NCBI GenBank assembly: GCA_037355855.1
Contig: CM074765.1
Location: 4,216,001-4,280,000 of the forward strand
Reading direction: 5' to 3'
DNA length: 64,000 bases
From: Pseudo-nitzschia pungens
Taxonomy: Eukaryota > Bacillariophyta > Bacillariophyceae > Bacillariales > Bacillariaceae
Below are positions 32,342-43,252 of this stretch, in pieces; position 1 is the stretch's first letter, and every line of letters begins with the position of its first letter. The position numbers and the translations under genes were made by a program. Under the pieces are notes generated by a model. The model saw nothing but the letters and a program-made list of their open reading frames with translations, had not been told where the DNA came from and did no database searches.

Positions 32342-34573
32342 ATGAAGTCCCCTTCGTCTTCTGCTTCTGCAGAAACAACACAATCCGAAGATTCGCCACC
32401 CATTGCCACCACGAACTACAACCCACCACCGGCTTCGTGGTTCTTTGGGCGGGGAAACAACAACATCAATAACAACAATAACAATAACAACAACAATCAC
32501 AACAACAACAACAACAACAACAACAAAAACGACGAAGAAAACGAAGAAGACACGAAAGAGTCCAAACACGAATCGACGGCGTTCTCTTCTCCGAAGCTTG
32601 AAGAAGCTGCAATGCAGATCGATTCTTCTTTGCCATTGGCATCCAAGATTTATTCCCCGGAGGTGGGAATCGTTTCGGACCACGAAGACGACAACGAAGA
32701 AACATCAAAAGAAGCAGACGCAGAAGCAGAAGCAGACGACCACGAAGGCTTTAACTTTATTGCCGTCACCAATAGCTTGCTCATGGCCGGTCACTCCTTT
32801 GAGGACGTGGCGGACCAAAACAACAACGGAGCAACCGACAAGGACGAAGACAAGGAAGCCCCACGGTTCTCTCCCAAGTTCTTTCCCCCCACCGAGCACG
32901 GCAGGGGCGTCTTGATCGTGGACGGAGAAGACGAGGCCGCCGCCCACGCCCCGGGGACCGGCAGCAACACCAACACGAACGATGCCTCGATTTTCACCGT
33001 ACCGGGAAGTGATTCCCTTCCCTCCGAGATTGGCACCATCAGCCACCCGGACGAGAGCGAGGATGTCCTCTTTGGAGACAACAATCCGGACTCGGATGCC
33101 CACGATTCCGACGCAAACACCAATGCGAACCAAAGCCCGGACCCCGCGGAGGCCGCAACGGTGTGGGATGGATCCTCCCCCTGTTTGCCCCTGGTGCACG
33201 GATTCTTGAAGAATCTCCAGCAACACTCTCGCCGCAGGCTCTGGCTGGTGGCGGAGGACGAACAAGACAAGGAGAACGCGAGCGAGGGGGGAAATCCACC
33301 GGGATTCGACGTGCCTGCTTCCGTCGATCGGATGGTTTGGTGGGCAACGAAGGCTGCTGCCCGGCTGCGAGCACGCCCGTTCTCCGAGTCGGCCGTGATG
33401 CTCTCCTCTTCCGCCCGCAAGCACCGCCTCCTGCTGCTGGTTTTGATTGCCGTCTCTGCCGCGTCGTGGACCGGTCGCGTGGTGTGGCACCGCCAGAAAG
33501 CTCTCCAATCCTCCTTGCGGGATCGCCTGAAGATGGAACAGATGCTCACGGAACAACTCACCACCGAACGGGAGCAGCTGCGCCACGAATTGCAGGACCT
33601 CCTGGAAGAAACGGCCGTGGCCCATGCCCGAGCCAACTCTCTGGTCCTGGAACAAGAACGTTGGCTCGATGAGAAGCGGCTGCTGGAGAAAGCGGCTGCG
33701 AGCGCCGAGGCAGAAGTTCAGCGGATGAAGGACGCGGAAGAGAAGCGCCGGCAACAATGGGAAACGGAAGAAGCTAGGAAACACCAGAACCTTTCGAACA
33801 AGAAGCAGCAGCGACCGCGCCGCAAACAGGACGCCTTTCGGACGAGCAGCAGCGACGACGATGGTGAGTTCAGCTGGTTCTTTGACGACGCCAACCAGAG
33901 CTGTTCCGGACGCCGGCACGACGAGCAGACTTCCTTTACATTCGCTGATAATTGCTGGTTCAAGGCCTCGGTCGGCATCGATCTGGGTCCCTGCGGAGGT
34001 GAGAGCAAGGACTATTTCAAGGGCATTTGGAACGGTCTGTGGGACGACTGGGGAGACTTTGATTTTTACGGCTTTGACACCGGTGACAGCGTGAGCGCGC
34101 TCAAGCCCTATACGAGCTCCTCCCGGGACGAGGGACCGGAGCGAGATGATTCGCGGCGGGGGCAAGACGGAGCGGACGGCCACCCGCAGCGAGATTCCTA
34201 CCCCAACACGGACGACACTTATTATCCCCCTCAGGATCCTCTCAAGGAGTTATACTCGATCGTTCACGCGGCGGGACAGTCGGTGGTGACCAAGCTGGCG
34301 CAGTTGGTGACAGACGAACCCGGGGACGCAGACGAGACTTCGGATCCGCAAGCCCTGCAGTTGCTACCACGGTCCTCACCGGAAGCGATAGCCGGCCTGG
34401 GAGAGGAAATGGCGTGGTCGGACGAGGAATACACGAAGCTGCTGTCCTCGCTACGGGCCCTGACCAAACCCGGGGAGAAGTCGACCAGGGTAACCCGGAC
34501 CGAATTGGTCGATACGGCCGCGGCTCTGACATCCCTCTCCAAGGCGTGGCAGGAGGCTTCCGCGAAGGAGTAG
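32342..34573 (+). CDS. Unknown single-pass membrane protein with coiled coil
   Basis: The first ATG (32342) opens a 743-residue single-exon frame. Residues 1-350 are acidic and Asn/Asp/Glu-rich with a poly-Asn run. A single hydrophobic segment (HRLLLLVLIAVSAASW) lies near residues 363-380. It is followed directly by a coiled coil of about 110 residues rich in Glu, Gln, Leu and Arg (for example MLTEQLTTEREQLRHELQDL). A Trp/Asp/Phe/Gly-rich part (WNGLWDDWGDFDFYGFDTGD) and a Pro/Asp-rich region follow, then a helical C-terminus (MAWSDEEYTKLLSSLRAL). I recognise no family. The topology suggests a tethering or scaffold protein of the endomembranes or nuclear envelope, but that is inference only. 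Confidence 0.75.
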   Translation: MKSPSSSASAETTQSEDSPPIATTNYNPPPASWFFGRGNNNINNNNNNNNNNHNNNNNNNNKNDEENEEDTKESKHESTAFSSPKLEEAAMQIDSSLPLASKIYSPEVGIVSDHEDDNEETSKEADAEAEADDHEGFNFIAVTNSLLMAGHSFEDVADQNNNGATDKDEDKEAPRFSPKFFPPTEHGRGVLIVDGEDEAAAHAPGTGSNTNTNDASIFTVPGSDSLPSEIGTISHPDESEDVLFGDNNPDSDAHDSDANTNANQSPDPAEAATVWDGSSPCLPLVHGFLKNLQQHSRRRLWLVAEDEQDKENASEGGNPPGFDVPASVDRMVWWATKAAARLRARPFSESAVMLSSSARKHRLLLLVLIAVSAASWTGRVVWHRQKALQSSLRDRLKMEQMLTEQLTTEREQLRHELQDLLEETAVAHARANSLVLEQERWLDEKRLLEKAAASAEAEVQRMKDAEEKRRQQWETEEARKHQNLSNKKQQRPRRKQDAFRTSSSDDDGEFSWFFDDANQSCSGRRHDEQTSFTFADNCWFKASVGIDLGPCGGESKDYFKGIWNGLWDDWGDFDFYGFDTGDSVSALKPYTSSSRDEGPERDDSRRGQDGADGHPQRDSYPNTDDTYYPPQDPLKELYSIVHAAGQSVVTKLAQLVTDEPGDADETSDPQALQLLPRSSPEAIAGLGEEMAWSDEEYTKLLSSLRALTKPGEKSTRVTRTELVDTAAALTSLSKAWQEASAKE

Positions 34574-36705
34574 AGTATTCGACGGTGTTTGTTTGTGCTA
34601 GTAGGGAAAGACAGTGAGACCCGCGATGCAACGCGATTTTCGAGGAGGCGATCTGGATAAGGTCAGGTGCATTGCGTTGTATTTCAGGAGTGAGTCTGTG
34701 TCCCGGGGTAGTCGTAAAAGTACAAGCAGCGCGAAACAGAACAAACGTTGCATCGGTTGGGATTATTCGAGTGGTTTGGCGTAATATATATATATATATA
34801 TATTAGCAGGGAGAGGATTGCACGTCTTCGTAACAACGCAGAAGCGTCAACATCAATCAAGCATGGTATCTTTTTGTAACAAACGGGTTTTGTGGATGAA
34901 AGCAGTATAGTATCTTAGTGCGATTTGGGAAAACAATGAACGAAACGAAACGAAACGAAACGAAACGAAACGAACGATCGAAACATCCTGTGATGCCATG
35001 CCATGCCATGCCATGAGTGCACGATCGGTAGTATCATTGCCATTGTTGCATTATCATTAGTATTTTTTATTGCACAATAATAGTGTTACACGGTGCATCC
35101 GTGTCGAACAAGAATATATTAGATCAATTATCTTTACCTGTTATCACCATCGACACTTCTTTGTTCGGTATGATCCCGATGGATTGTCATCGGAATATGC
35201 AAGCATGAAAAAACAAATCCCAGGCAACGAGAACACGGATGCGATTCCTTCTTTTGTTCCCTCGCGATTTTCGGAGGTCAACCCAACCAATGGTCGTTCT
35301 TCGTGTGTGAGCGCGTTCTCGTTACCGCGTCGCGATTGATGCGTTGCAACGCGTTCTAAAATAACAGTAAACGCGGCATCACGGGACCCCGGCATCATTC
35401 TTGTCGAGGAGGCATCGCGTCAAAGCAACCGGGCTCGGCCGGTGGGCTGCGGGGCGGTATCTTGCACCGATCCGCGCAATGCGTGCGTGCCAGAGGCTTG
35501 GCCTCCCGGATAGGTTAGGCGATGCCACCACTCTGTTTGAGTTCCTTCGATCGAGTCACCGACCCCCGTGTCGTTCCACGCTGCTGCGGTGCGATGACGG
35601 CATCAAATTGGAACGCCGAACCGATAGAAAGAAATGATGATTACTACTATTTGATGGATGCCAGAGGCTGCCGCCTAAGAGAACGACAAGCATGTTGCAT
35701 TCGATCCCCTTATACCTGCCACCGGTGATGTCTTCTGGAATAAGATCCTATTGTTGGATCCGATTCGAAAGACTTCAACAGGAAGAATCGATCGGGAGAT
35801 GGAGTAAAGGAATGACGAACAAATGAATCACAGCATTCACTAGTCTTGAATATTTTGTACATGCGTGTGTCACATTTGCAACATTGTAGGGATTGAGAAG
35901 CTGGTTGAACGCTTTTGCGACTTCAAACGAACACTTGAAACATCCCAGACCGCTGAGATATAGAATTACGACATTGACACACACTTCTATAAAAAACCAA
36001 AAATCTGATTGAGATTGAGCTTGTACCATGCTCAATTTTGTCAGATGAAAAAGAGGGGCAGCTGTTGTAACTTCTCTGACAGTTTGGTGTCATTCCAACT
36101 TTTTACCAAAACTATTTTACCCAGCCAAGTTTTACAATACCGTAAGTATATCTAATTCTGCATGGATGCTTGGGTCTTACGAAAAAATATACCAAAGCTA
36201 GTTGGATGACTTGCGATATGGCTTGCGGAGCGATCAGAAAAAATTTTCTTTGTTTTGATCGAACCAACAACGATTCAGGATTGCCCATCGGTACTACGAA
36301 GTATTTTGGACTTTTTGAACCGTTTTATCAAAGCCCCCTTTCAATGGTTTGAAACATTCATTATTTAATATGACTTTAAATACACGTTACATATTACACA
36401 AGATTAAGCCTTCCATTTTCAAAAAGGGATGCATGCTCGTCATCCCTTTGAATCCAAAATAGTTTCTTTCTACTAAACACCATATTTCCTGGGGCTAAAA
36501 TCTGTACCAATGATTCCCTGTAACACTTTGCCTGTAGCTTCTTGGTTGCATTGCTCCTTTCTCTCAACATTCTGACCCTTTGGAACATTGACATTGGACT
36601 CAAAAGGTGCAGAAGTATAATAATGATTGCCAAGATTATTTACTTGTTGAGAAGACAAGTCCCTCTGGGAAATTTAGATTCCCCACCTTCGGTGTTTAAG
36701 GTTAC
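34574..36705. other. Intergenic region
   Basis: It contains an AT dinucleotide run at 34785-34804, (ACGAA)n at 34940-34974, (CCATG)n at 34995-35014 and otherwise unremarkable sequence. Short frames at 35070-35340 and 35401-35637 lack any recognisable feature. A 20-bp repeat of the end of the next gene lies at 36644-36663. Confidence 0.5.
34940..35014. repeat. Adjacent (ACGAA)n and (CCATG)n pentanucleotide arrays
   Basis: About seven ACGAA units are followed 20 bases later by four ATGCC/CCATG units. Confidence 0.85.
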
Positions 36706-38829
36706 TTAAATAAGGATTTTATTATTTTTGTTGAGAAGACAAGTCCCACACGTCTTGGGACAAATATCTGCAACAAGCTCTTCCTTGCCAGTGCCTTTGC
36801 GTCTGGAGACTTCTTTTTTGCACCCCTCCAACATATTGGTGATACCCCTGCACTTGAGTATATTGTCATTGTAATAGAATATTTTCTTGTCATTTTTGCA
36901 CACGCAGCGCAAATCACAGGCCATCGGACAGAAATCTTTCACTTTTGTCTTTGTTACCTTGTCCTTCCTGTGGCAACGTTTCGCTGGTTTTCTTGCAGCC
37001 CAGTTACAATCTTGATTCTTTTTGCCATTCAATCGGAACAAACCATCATTGGTGCATTCGCTTGAACAAGAGCACCCAGAAAAAGAGACTGTTATAGACT
37101 CACAGCCAGATTCCAAAAACATATTGGAGATTTTTTCTTCATCAACGACGTCTTGAAGAAAGATTTTCCAAGAACTCAAGCATTGGTTGAAAGCAGATGC
37201 ATGTTTAAACATCTCATATGACCATATGAATCGAATTAAGTCTCCAGTCATTGAGAGGCTGATTGAAAACAGATGCATGTTCAAACATCCCATCCATGAA
37301 GAAAACTTGAGAAACGTCCCATTCATTGAGAGGCTGATTGAAAGCGTATGCGTGTGCAAACATCTTCTCCATGTCTGAAACGTGACAAACGTCCCATTCA
37401 TTGAGAGGCTGATTGAAAGCGTATGCGTGTGCAAACATCTTCTCCATGTCTGAAACGTGACAAACGTCCCATTCATTGAGAGGCTGATTGAAAGCTGTTG
37501 CATAATAAAACATCTTCTCCATGTTATGAACCATTCCACGTCCCATTCATTGAGAGGCTGATTGAAAGCTGTTGCATAATAAAACATCTGGGCCATGCTA
37601 TGAACTTGAAAAACGTCCCATTCATTGAGAGGCTGATTGAAAGCGTATGCGTGTGCAAACATCCCCTGCATGCCAAGAACTTTAGAAACGTCCCATTCAT
37701 CGAGAGGCTGATTGAAAGCTGTTGCATTATAAAACATCCCCTCCATGCCTTCAACTTGAGAAACGCCCCATTCATCGAGAGGCTGATTGAAAGCTGTTGC
37801 AGAATAAAACATAGCCACCATGTAGTAAACTTTAGAAACATCCCATTCATCGAGAGGCTGATTGAAAGCGTATGCCTTCCTGAACATATGGCTCATGTCT
37901 TGAACTTGAGAAACGTCCCATTCATTGAGAGGCTGATTGAAAGCGTATGTGAGTGCAAGCATCCCAGACATGTCAACAACTTGAGAAACGTCCCATTCAT
38001 TGAGAGGCTGATTGAAAGCGTATGCTAATGCAAACATCCCAAGCATGTCAACAACTTGAGAAACGTCCCATTCATTGAGAGGCTGATTGAAAGCGTATGC
38101 GTGTGCAAACATCCCCTGCATGCCAAGAACTTTAGAAACGTCCCATTCATCGAGAGGCTGATTGAAAGCTGTTGCATCATAAAACATCTCATTCATATTC
38201 ACAACTTGAGAAACATCCCAACAATCCAATCTCTCATTGAATGTAGTAGAAGTTTTGAATGCATATGACATGTCAGTAACTTTGCTTGTATCCCAGCAGC
38301 TCACAGGAACATCCAAGAATGGACAATCTTCAAGATTGTGTTTGCAAGCAGTAATAAGAGACTTCAAGTTTTCACCCTGTACGTCAATAACAGGACGTGA
38401 GTACTTTGCACAATATTCTTCACAAGTTGTGGTTTCTGCACCAGTTCCATCAAGATTGCGCCAAACCATTCCAGTAGCTCCTTCAGGTGGACCACTTGGT
38501 GCTGGCTCCAACTCCCCCTTTTGGATAAGTCCTCCCTCAAAGAAATCAAGATCTGAAATACCAGCAGTTCTTCTTTTATTGGTATCTTCATCACTGTCGA
38601 ATAGTTTGGCCATAGGAACGCTTTTCACAAGATGTTTGGAAGGATCCCAATTCAACTTTGTCACTTCACTTGAATATTCCTCGGAATAGGACATGTGGTA
38701 GCAATCCTCGTTGCAAGAAGGCGACCATGGCTGGTTGGGTGATGCTCTTGGTGCATCACTGTCAATATCAATGTTGCTTGAACATCCACATGATGCAAGT
38801 ATAGCAATGGCAATAGTCATGCAACGCAT
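36706..38829 (-). CDS. BspA-like (DUF285) repeat protein with Cys-rich C-terminus
   Basis: The 707-residue frame starts with a hydrophobic signal peptide (MTIAIAILASCGC). From about residue 185 it carries some fifteen 25-residue (75-bp) DUF285 units of the form EWDVSQVxxMxxMFxxAxAFNQPLN, nearly identical at DNA level. From about 37545 to 37215 four units are read out of register: a 1-bp loss after NEWDV and a compensating 1-bp gain at NDWRLNSI make the frame run through LSISLSMNGTF-type sequence without a stop. The C-terminal 130 residues are Cys-rich with two modules (FRLNGKKNQDCNWAARKP, then FCPMAC; and ICPKTCGTCL), a tail common in diatom secreted proteins. The protein is probably extracellular or cell-surface. 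The gene is AT-richer than its neighbours. No partner or substrate can be named. Confidence 0.85.
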   Translation of the reverse strand: MRCMTIAIAILASCGCSSNIDIDSDAPRASPNQPWSPSCNEDCYHMSYSEEYSSEVTKLNWDPSKHLVKSVPMAKLFDSDEDTNKRRTAGISDLDFFEGGLIQKGELEPAPSGPPEGATGMVWRNLDGTGAETTTCEEYCAKYSRPVIDVQGENLKSLITACKHNLEDCPFLDVPVSCWDTSKVTDMSYAFKTSTTFNERLDCWDVSQVVNMNEMFYDATAFNQPLDEWDVSKVLGMQGMFAHAYAFNQPLNEWDVSQVVDMLGMFALAYAFNQPLNEWDVSQVVDMSGMLALTYAFNQPLNEWDVSQVQDMSHMFRKAYAFNQPLDEWDVSKVYYMVAMFYSATAFNQPLDEWGVSQVEGMEGMFYNATAFNQPLDEWDVSKVLGMQGMFAHAYAFNQPLNEWDVFQVHSMAQMFYYATAFNQPLNEWDVEWFITWRRCFIMQQLSISLSMNGTFVTFQTWRRCLHTHTLSISLSMNGTFVTFQTWRRCLHTHTLSISLSMNGTFLKFSSWMGCLNMHLFSISLSMTGDLIRFIWSYEMFKHASAFNQCLSSWKIFLQDVVDEEKISNMFLESGCESITVSFSGCSCSSECTNDGLFRLNGKKNQDCNWAARKPAKRCHRKDKVTKTKVKDFCPMACDLRCVCKNDKKIFYYNDNILKCRGITNMLEGCKKEVSRRKGTGKEELVADICPKTCGTCLLNKNNKILI

Positions 38830-38982
38830 TGGGATTCCGAAGGTTCAAAATTTGCTGCAACGTTGGAATGGAAGAAGGAGAGATGAGAAAGATATTAGAA
38901 AGTATGAGATGGGATTTCCATGAACGTGTGAATCACCAATAAGTGTGAGATGGTGTACATCCCTTAGTTGTCTTTCAGCATA

Positions 38983-39185
38983 GTAAGACCTTACGATTAA
39001 GGTCTTACTTGAACGTACCTGCCGTCCGAATGCGTACGTGTACGGTATCGTACATCAGAGATACGTTGTCTACGTACGGTAGTTACTTCCTTCGTTGGAC
39101 AACGTATCTCTGATGTAAGATACCGTACACATACGCATTCGGACGGCAGGTACGTTCAAGTAAGACCTTAATCGTAAGGTCTTAC
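38983..39185. repeat. Large near-perfect inverted repeat (foldback)
   Basis: Arm 1 (38983-39070) and arm 2 (39098-39185) are inverted copies of about 88 bp with only a few mismatches, around a 27-bp spacer. The outer end of each arm is itself palindromic (TAAGACCTTACGATTAAGGTCTTA). A transcript would form a long hairpin. The element lies 154 bp upstream of the DUF285 gene. It carries no coding sequence; it may be a foldback-type MITE. Confidence 0.9.
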
Positions 39186-40557
39186 CGTACTCGTAGTCTT
39201 GTCTTCCTCCGCGATTAGTACCGGATGCAATACCGTACGATATGATCGAATCGATGGAACGGTCTCGACCGAAACAACGGCACAGGATCGACCGAATCTG
39301 ATCGGTGATCGAGCCAAGCCGACTCGAGTCGGGTGTACGACTCGAGCCGTAGAGATAGGATGAACATCATCCCATCGTAACATTGACTCCGAGAAACGGA
39401 CTCAATGGTTTTGGACAGAATCAAGATTGCATAACACAATAATTGGTTCGAAAAACATACCTACGTTTTGTTGTTTGTTTGTTTCACAGTCTGTGAAAAT
39501 GGGATTATGGGGACTCGGTACCAGTTAGCATACGGTATGATACCGGTACGAGTATGAGACGATTCAAAAGGATAACACACACATCTACCGTAGTAGAACT
39601 CGAAAAAAGAGTACCGTTACCGTACTACTGTAGCACACAGAATCCACACACGCTCAATGGGTCGTGGATGACAGAATGTAAAATTTGAGGACAATAATCT
39701 TTTTCTGACGCTCGTTGAGGTAATTGATAAAAACTAATAAAAATTAAGTATCGGGACAAAATTCTTCTCGAAAATTGAAGAGATTGGATGGTATAAAAAC
39801 AATTAAAAATGAGATGTCCAATGAAAGCCTGAATCGATGCGTTTATCAGCACAGAAGAAAGAGAGAAAAATCCAATCGAACCAATCAACCCGAATTTTCA
39901 ATCCCTAACGTGACGTAACCTTACCTAGGAGTAAGTTAAGCCACTTTTGCGATGATTGATTGAGATTGATTGATTCTTCATTCATTGGGACAAAGAATCT
40001 AATCTCGATTAGGAAGTAAGATTATTATGGATGATAAAATAATAATTATAGTGGAAAGATAAAACATTTTTGGTAAATATAATATCAATCATGGTATCAG
40101 GATCTCACTGGGTCTTGGATGGAAGCCACCAGTACAGTATGTACTCTGCGGATGGTTCATGGTTCGCAACCGAAATTGTATTGCTTGCTTTTTTGTGTTG
40201 ATCGATTGATACTTTTTCCCGATTTCATAATTGGGATTCGTTTTCGTGATTTGCGACTCCGATCGAATACGATCGCGACGACCCGAGAACACCGATACCA
40301 AGAAGGTGAGCACCGCACGTTGCGGTACGGTACGGTACTGTTCTTCCTGAATCACTATGTCGCAACCACCGCGCTACTGTACCGAACATTGGCTCGTTCG
40401 TTCCTTGGGTTGCGATTCGGTCGCGTCAGACCAATGGCCAACGAGCAACGAGTCCGTTGTCGCTTTCGACAGCGTCAAACCGGTGATGGTGGTGGCTGTG
40501 CGGCAAGGCCTCCGGACCGGAGGAATGGATTCGACGCCGGATTCGACGCCGGATTTG

Positions 40558-40582
40558 ATTCGATTCGATTCGATTCGATTCG
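40558..40582. repeat. (GATTC)n pentanucleotide array
   Basis: Five GATTC units in intergenic DNA. Confidence 0.85.
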
Positions 40583-41027
40583 ATGCGGAGTTGATTTGTG
40601 TGGATTGAGATAAGATGCAAGGAACGGTTTCGATGGACTCGATGAAGTGATAGACGGACGACGTTTCGATGATGCTGTCCCTCGCTGGTGGACTCCTGAC
40701 TCGACGACAGCAGGCTTGCTGTGCTCCCGCAGATCAACGCCGATAGACCCACTCAATGATAGACCGACTCGCCTCCACTCCCAGAATCGTTGATACACCC
40801 ATTCGCTGACGGACGCCGCTTGCTCGCTTCGATGCTCCTCTCGATCGACGAGTCGGTGCTCACAGTATTTTCTCTAGATGTGCGGTTGAGAGCGTGCATA
40901 GCAGTAACAGTACTAGTACTACTAGTACTACTAGTACTAGTACTAGTTGTACAACTACTTGTAAGTTGGTATTCGCGATTGCCGTGGCCGAGGTCCAGGC
41001 CGGCCTAGCAAGCACACCCCAAAGGTC

Positions 41028-41075
<48 letters not shown>

Positions 41076-41381
41076 TCCGCTATTTTTTGGGGTCGGGAAG
41101 GATTGCTGCGCAGCCTTGCGCCGCGTTGAATTCCGTTGCAACCTGCCGGGATCTCGCTGCCGTGCACCCGAATGTCGGTGATGGTGAACTACTACGGCGA
41201 TGGAAAACGATAGCATCATCGCATTTCACAGTCGAAACGGATGAACCGATGGATGAATCGATGGTTTGCTAGATTTGCGCAGTTCCTACCGTAGGACATG
41301 GGAGTCGTTGCATTGCCGTGGTTGAGTTTGGTCGGGAGACGATTCCGTTGCGGTGTGGTGCTCCTTTTTTCGCACCGGCAC

Positions 41382-41415
41382 CACCCCACCCCACCCCACC
41401 CCACCCCACTCCACT
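41382..41415. repeat. (CCACC)n / CCCCA array
   Basis: Six units of a C-rich pentanucleotide, grading into CCACT. Confidence 0.85.
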
Positions 41416-41641
41416 CCAAGAGGCAAGATCTCGCGTTGCGTTGCATGGCGTTGCGTTGCATGGCGTTGCGTTGCTTTGGCATTCCGTTGGATTGCGTTTG
41501 CGTTTGCGTTTGCGTTGCGATAGACGTGGAACGGCGAGCTTGGTTGTTCGTTGGGAAGTTTGCTTTCGGCAGAAGAGCCATGCGGGTGAGCAAAGCGACC
41601 GAGTCGCTCGATCGCTCACTCGACGGCGACTAGCTAGCTAG

Positions 41642-43252
41642 CTACCGGTTCTGACGCTCGCGGTCGGCTCTCACCGTGCCGTTTTTGGTGCTTGCGGCAT
41701 TGCTTGCGGCGGCGCTTCCGGTGGAGGGCGGCTTCGGCTTCGGCAGCGGCTGTCCGTCAAAGAGATAGGATTCGTCGTCGAGGTCGATCCACTTGCTCTT
41801 GCAGTGCCGGGACGATTCCATGACCTTGGTGAGCGCCCAGGCGTATTCCATGGCGTCCTTGGTCGTTTCGAGGGGGACCCGGTGAAAGAGGCGAATGGTT
41901 TCGCCGTTGTCATTGTCGATGTCGCTGTCGTTGTCATTGTCGCTGTCATTGTCGCTGTCATTGTCATTGTCGATATCGTTGCCATTGCCATTGCCTAGCG
42001 CTTCTTCTTCCTCGCGTACCGGACGGGTCCGGCGAAAGGTCCGAATCGGAACAAAGCCGGGGTGGAACTCGCCAAAGACAAAGTCGACGTTGCAAATGGC
42101 ATTGGAGTGGATGAGGTCCGGAAGAACAACGTATTCAAAGCCCTCGATGTCGACCTTCATGCCGATGATCGGGGCGGGGACACTGGCACTGGCACTGGCA
42201 TTCGGAATGTTATTGTTATTGCCATTCTCATTCGTATTGCCATTCTCATTCTCATTCGTATTGCCACTGCCACTGCCATTCTCATTCGTATTGCCACTGC
42301 TTCTTCTTCCGCCGCCGCCGCCGAGACTGGGGGGAAGTTCCGGAACGATCCTTTCGTGGATGTGGTGGTTCATCCACTCGCTCAGCCGCACGGTCGGAAC
42401 GGTCTCCTCCCACCGTCCCTCCTTGTGCCCCAGGTCCTTGGCGCCGGAAAAGCCCCACTCCTGAAAGTTTTGGTCGACGGCCCCCTGGTGGAAAAAGGTC
42501 TGCTTCCCGTCGGCGTCCGAGACGGCCGCCTCCACGACGTGGTACCTCCATCCCATTCTCGAATAGGCGGCGGAGATGGCCCGGAGTCGCGGCCAGTGCT
42601 TCGGGTTGGCCTCGAAGGCAAAGACGCAGTAGTCGCGGTTGTCTCGGCTCGAAGCGTTGGAGTTGGAGTTCTCGTTCTTGCGCTCGTACTCGCGCGCAAA
42701 GAGATCCACCGAGGCGATCGAGTCGGGGTACTTGTGGGGTTCCAGCAGGAATCGTCCGTGGACCCCCACGTTGGCGCCGAGGTCCAGAAAGACGTGGTAG
42801 CAGCCGTCTCCGAGGCGGGGTGGGCCGGGTGGGCTGGGTGAGCTGGGTGAGCTGGGTGAGCTGGGTGAGCTGGGTTCACCGTCGGAAGGTTCTGGAGTAG
42901 ATGGAGTAGATGGAATGGATGGAGTGTTGTTGATATTGTGATTGTTGGTGTTGATATTGCGATTGTGATTGTTAGTGCGCTCCTTTGGGTTGACTCTGAC
43001 TCGCTCTGCCGATGGAACGGCAATGGCTTGCGTGAGCAGCTGGTCTCGGATCTTTCGATTCTCTTCCTGGAGTCTCATCGTGTTGCCGTTGTTGTACGTA
43101 TTCGTGGCCACCAAGTAGAGCAGCAAGAAGACCGTAAAGTAGGAACGAATGGTGTGGGGTCGGACAACGGATTTTGTTGTCGTTGTTGCTGCTGTTGTTG
43201 CTGTTGCTGTTAGTGCTGTTGCTGTTGTTTTTGTTGCCGCTGCTGCTGCCAT
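41642..43252 (-). CDS. FkbM-family SAM-dependent methyltransferase, type II membrane
   Basis: This intact single-exon frame encodes 536 residues. After an Ala/Thr-rich start there is a signal anchor at about residues 37-51 (SYFTVFLLLYLVATN), then a Ser/Pro-rich stem. The methyltransferase core begins with VFLDLGANVGVHGRF (about 154-168, the SAM-binding GxN motif), then CVFAFEANPKHWPRL, and finishes with IIGMKVDIEGFEYVVLPDL, the FkbM motif D-I-E-G-x-E. Two low-complexity inserts (Gly/Asn/Glu and Asp/Asn/Ser) lie between and after these motifs. FkbM enzymes methylate hydroxyl groups, often of sugars or glycans; with the luminal topology expected here, a Golgi glycan methylation role is plausible but not shown. 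The acceptor is unknown. Confidence 0.85.
   Translation of the reverse strand: MAAAAATKTTATALTATATTAATTTTKSVVRPHTIRSYFTVFLLLYLVATNTYNNGNTMRLQEENRKIRDQLLTQAIAVPSAERVRVNPKERTNNHNRNINTNNHNINNTPSIPSTPSTPEPSDGEPSSPSSPSSPSSPSPPGPPRLGDGCYHVFLDLGANVGVHGRFLLEPHKYPDSIASVDLFAREYERKNENSNSNASSRDNRDYCVFAFEANPKHWPRLRAISAAYSRMGWRYHVVEAAVSDADGKQTFFHQGAVDQNFQEWGFSGAKDLGHKEGRWEETVPTVRLSEWMNHHIHERIVPELPPSLGGGGGRRSSGNTNENGSGSGNTNENENGNTNENGNNNNIPNASASASVPAPIIGMKVDIEGFEYVVLPDLIHSNAICNVDFVFGEFHPGFVPIRTFRRTRPVREEEEALGNGNGNDIDNDNDSDNDSDNDNDSDIDNDNGETIRLFHRVPLETTKDAMEYAWALTKVMESSRHCKSKWIDLDDESYLFDGQPLPKPKPPSTGSAAASNAASTKNGTVRADRERQNR

Larger units (their letters stand above)
38830..41641. other. Intergenic region with large foldback
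   Basis: It holds the 88-bp-arm inverted repeat (38983-39185), AT-rich sequence to about 40100, (GATTC)n at 40558-40582, an ACTAGT tract at 40903-40950, a TTGCTG run near 41035 and (CCACC)n/CCCCA at 41382-41415. Frames at 40119-40613 and 41298-41641 are low-complexity and not credible. Confidence 0.55.

Noticed and set aside
37498..38268. Plus-strand repeat frames reading FIERLIESVCVCKHPLHAKN
   Set aside because: This is the antisense of the DUF285 units, open only because the 75-bp unit lacks stops in that frame.
36706..38829. Regular 75-bp direct repeats as a CRISPR-like array
   Set aside because: Units are contiguous coding repeats with no unique spacers, in a eukaryotic genome.
40119..40613. 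164-residue plus-strand frame
   Set aside because: Ends in (GATTC)n repeat; no domain and no coding bias.
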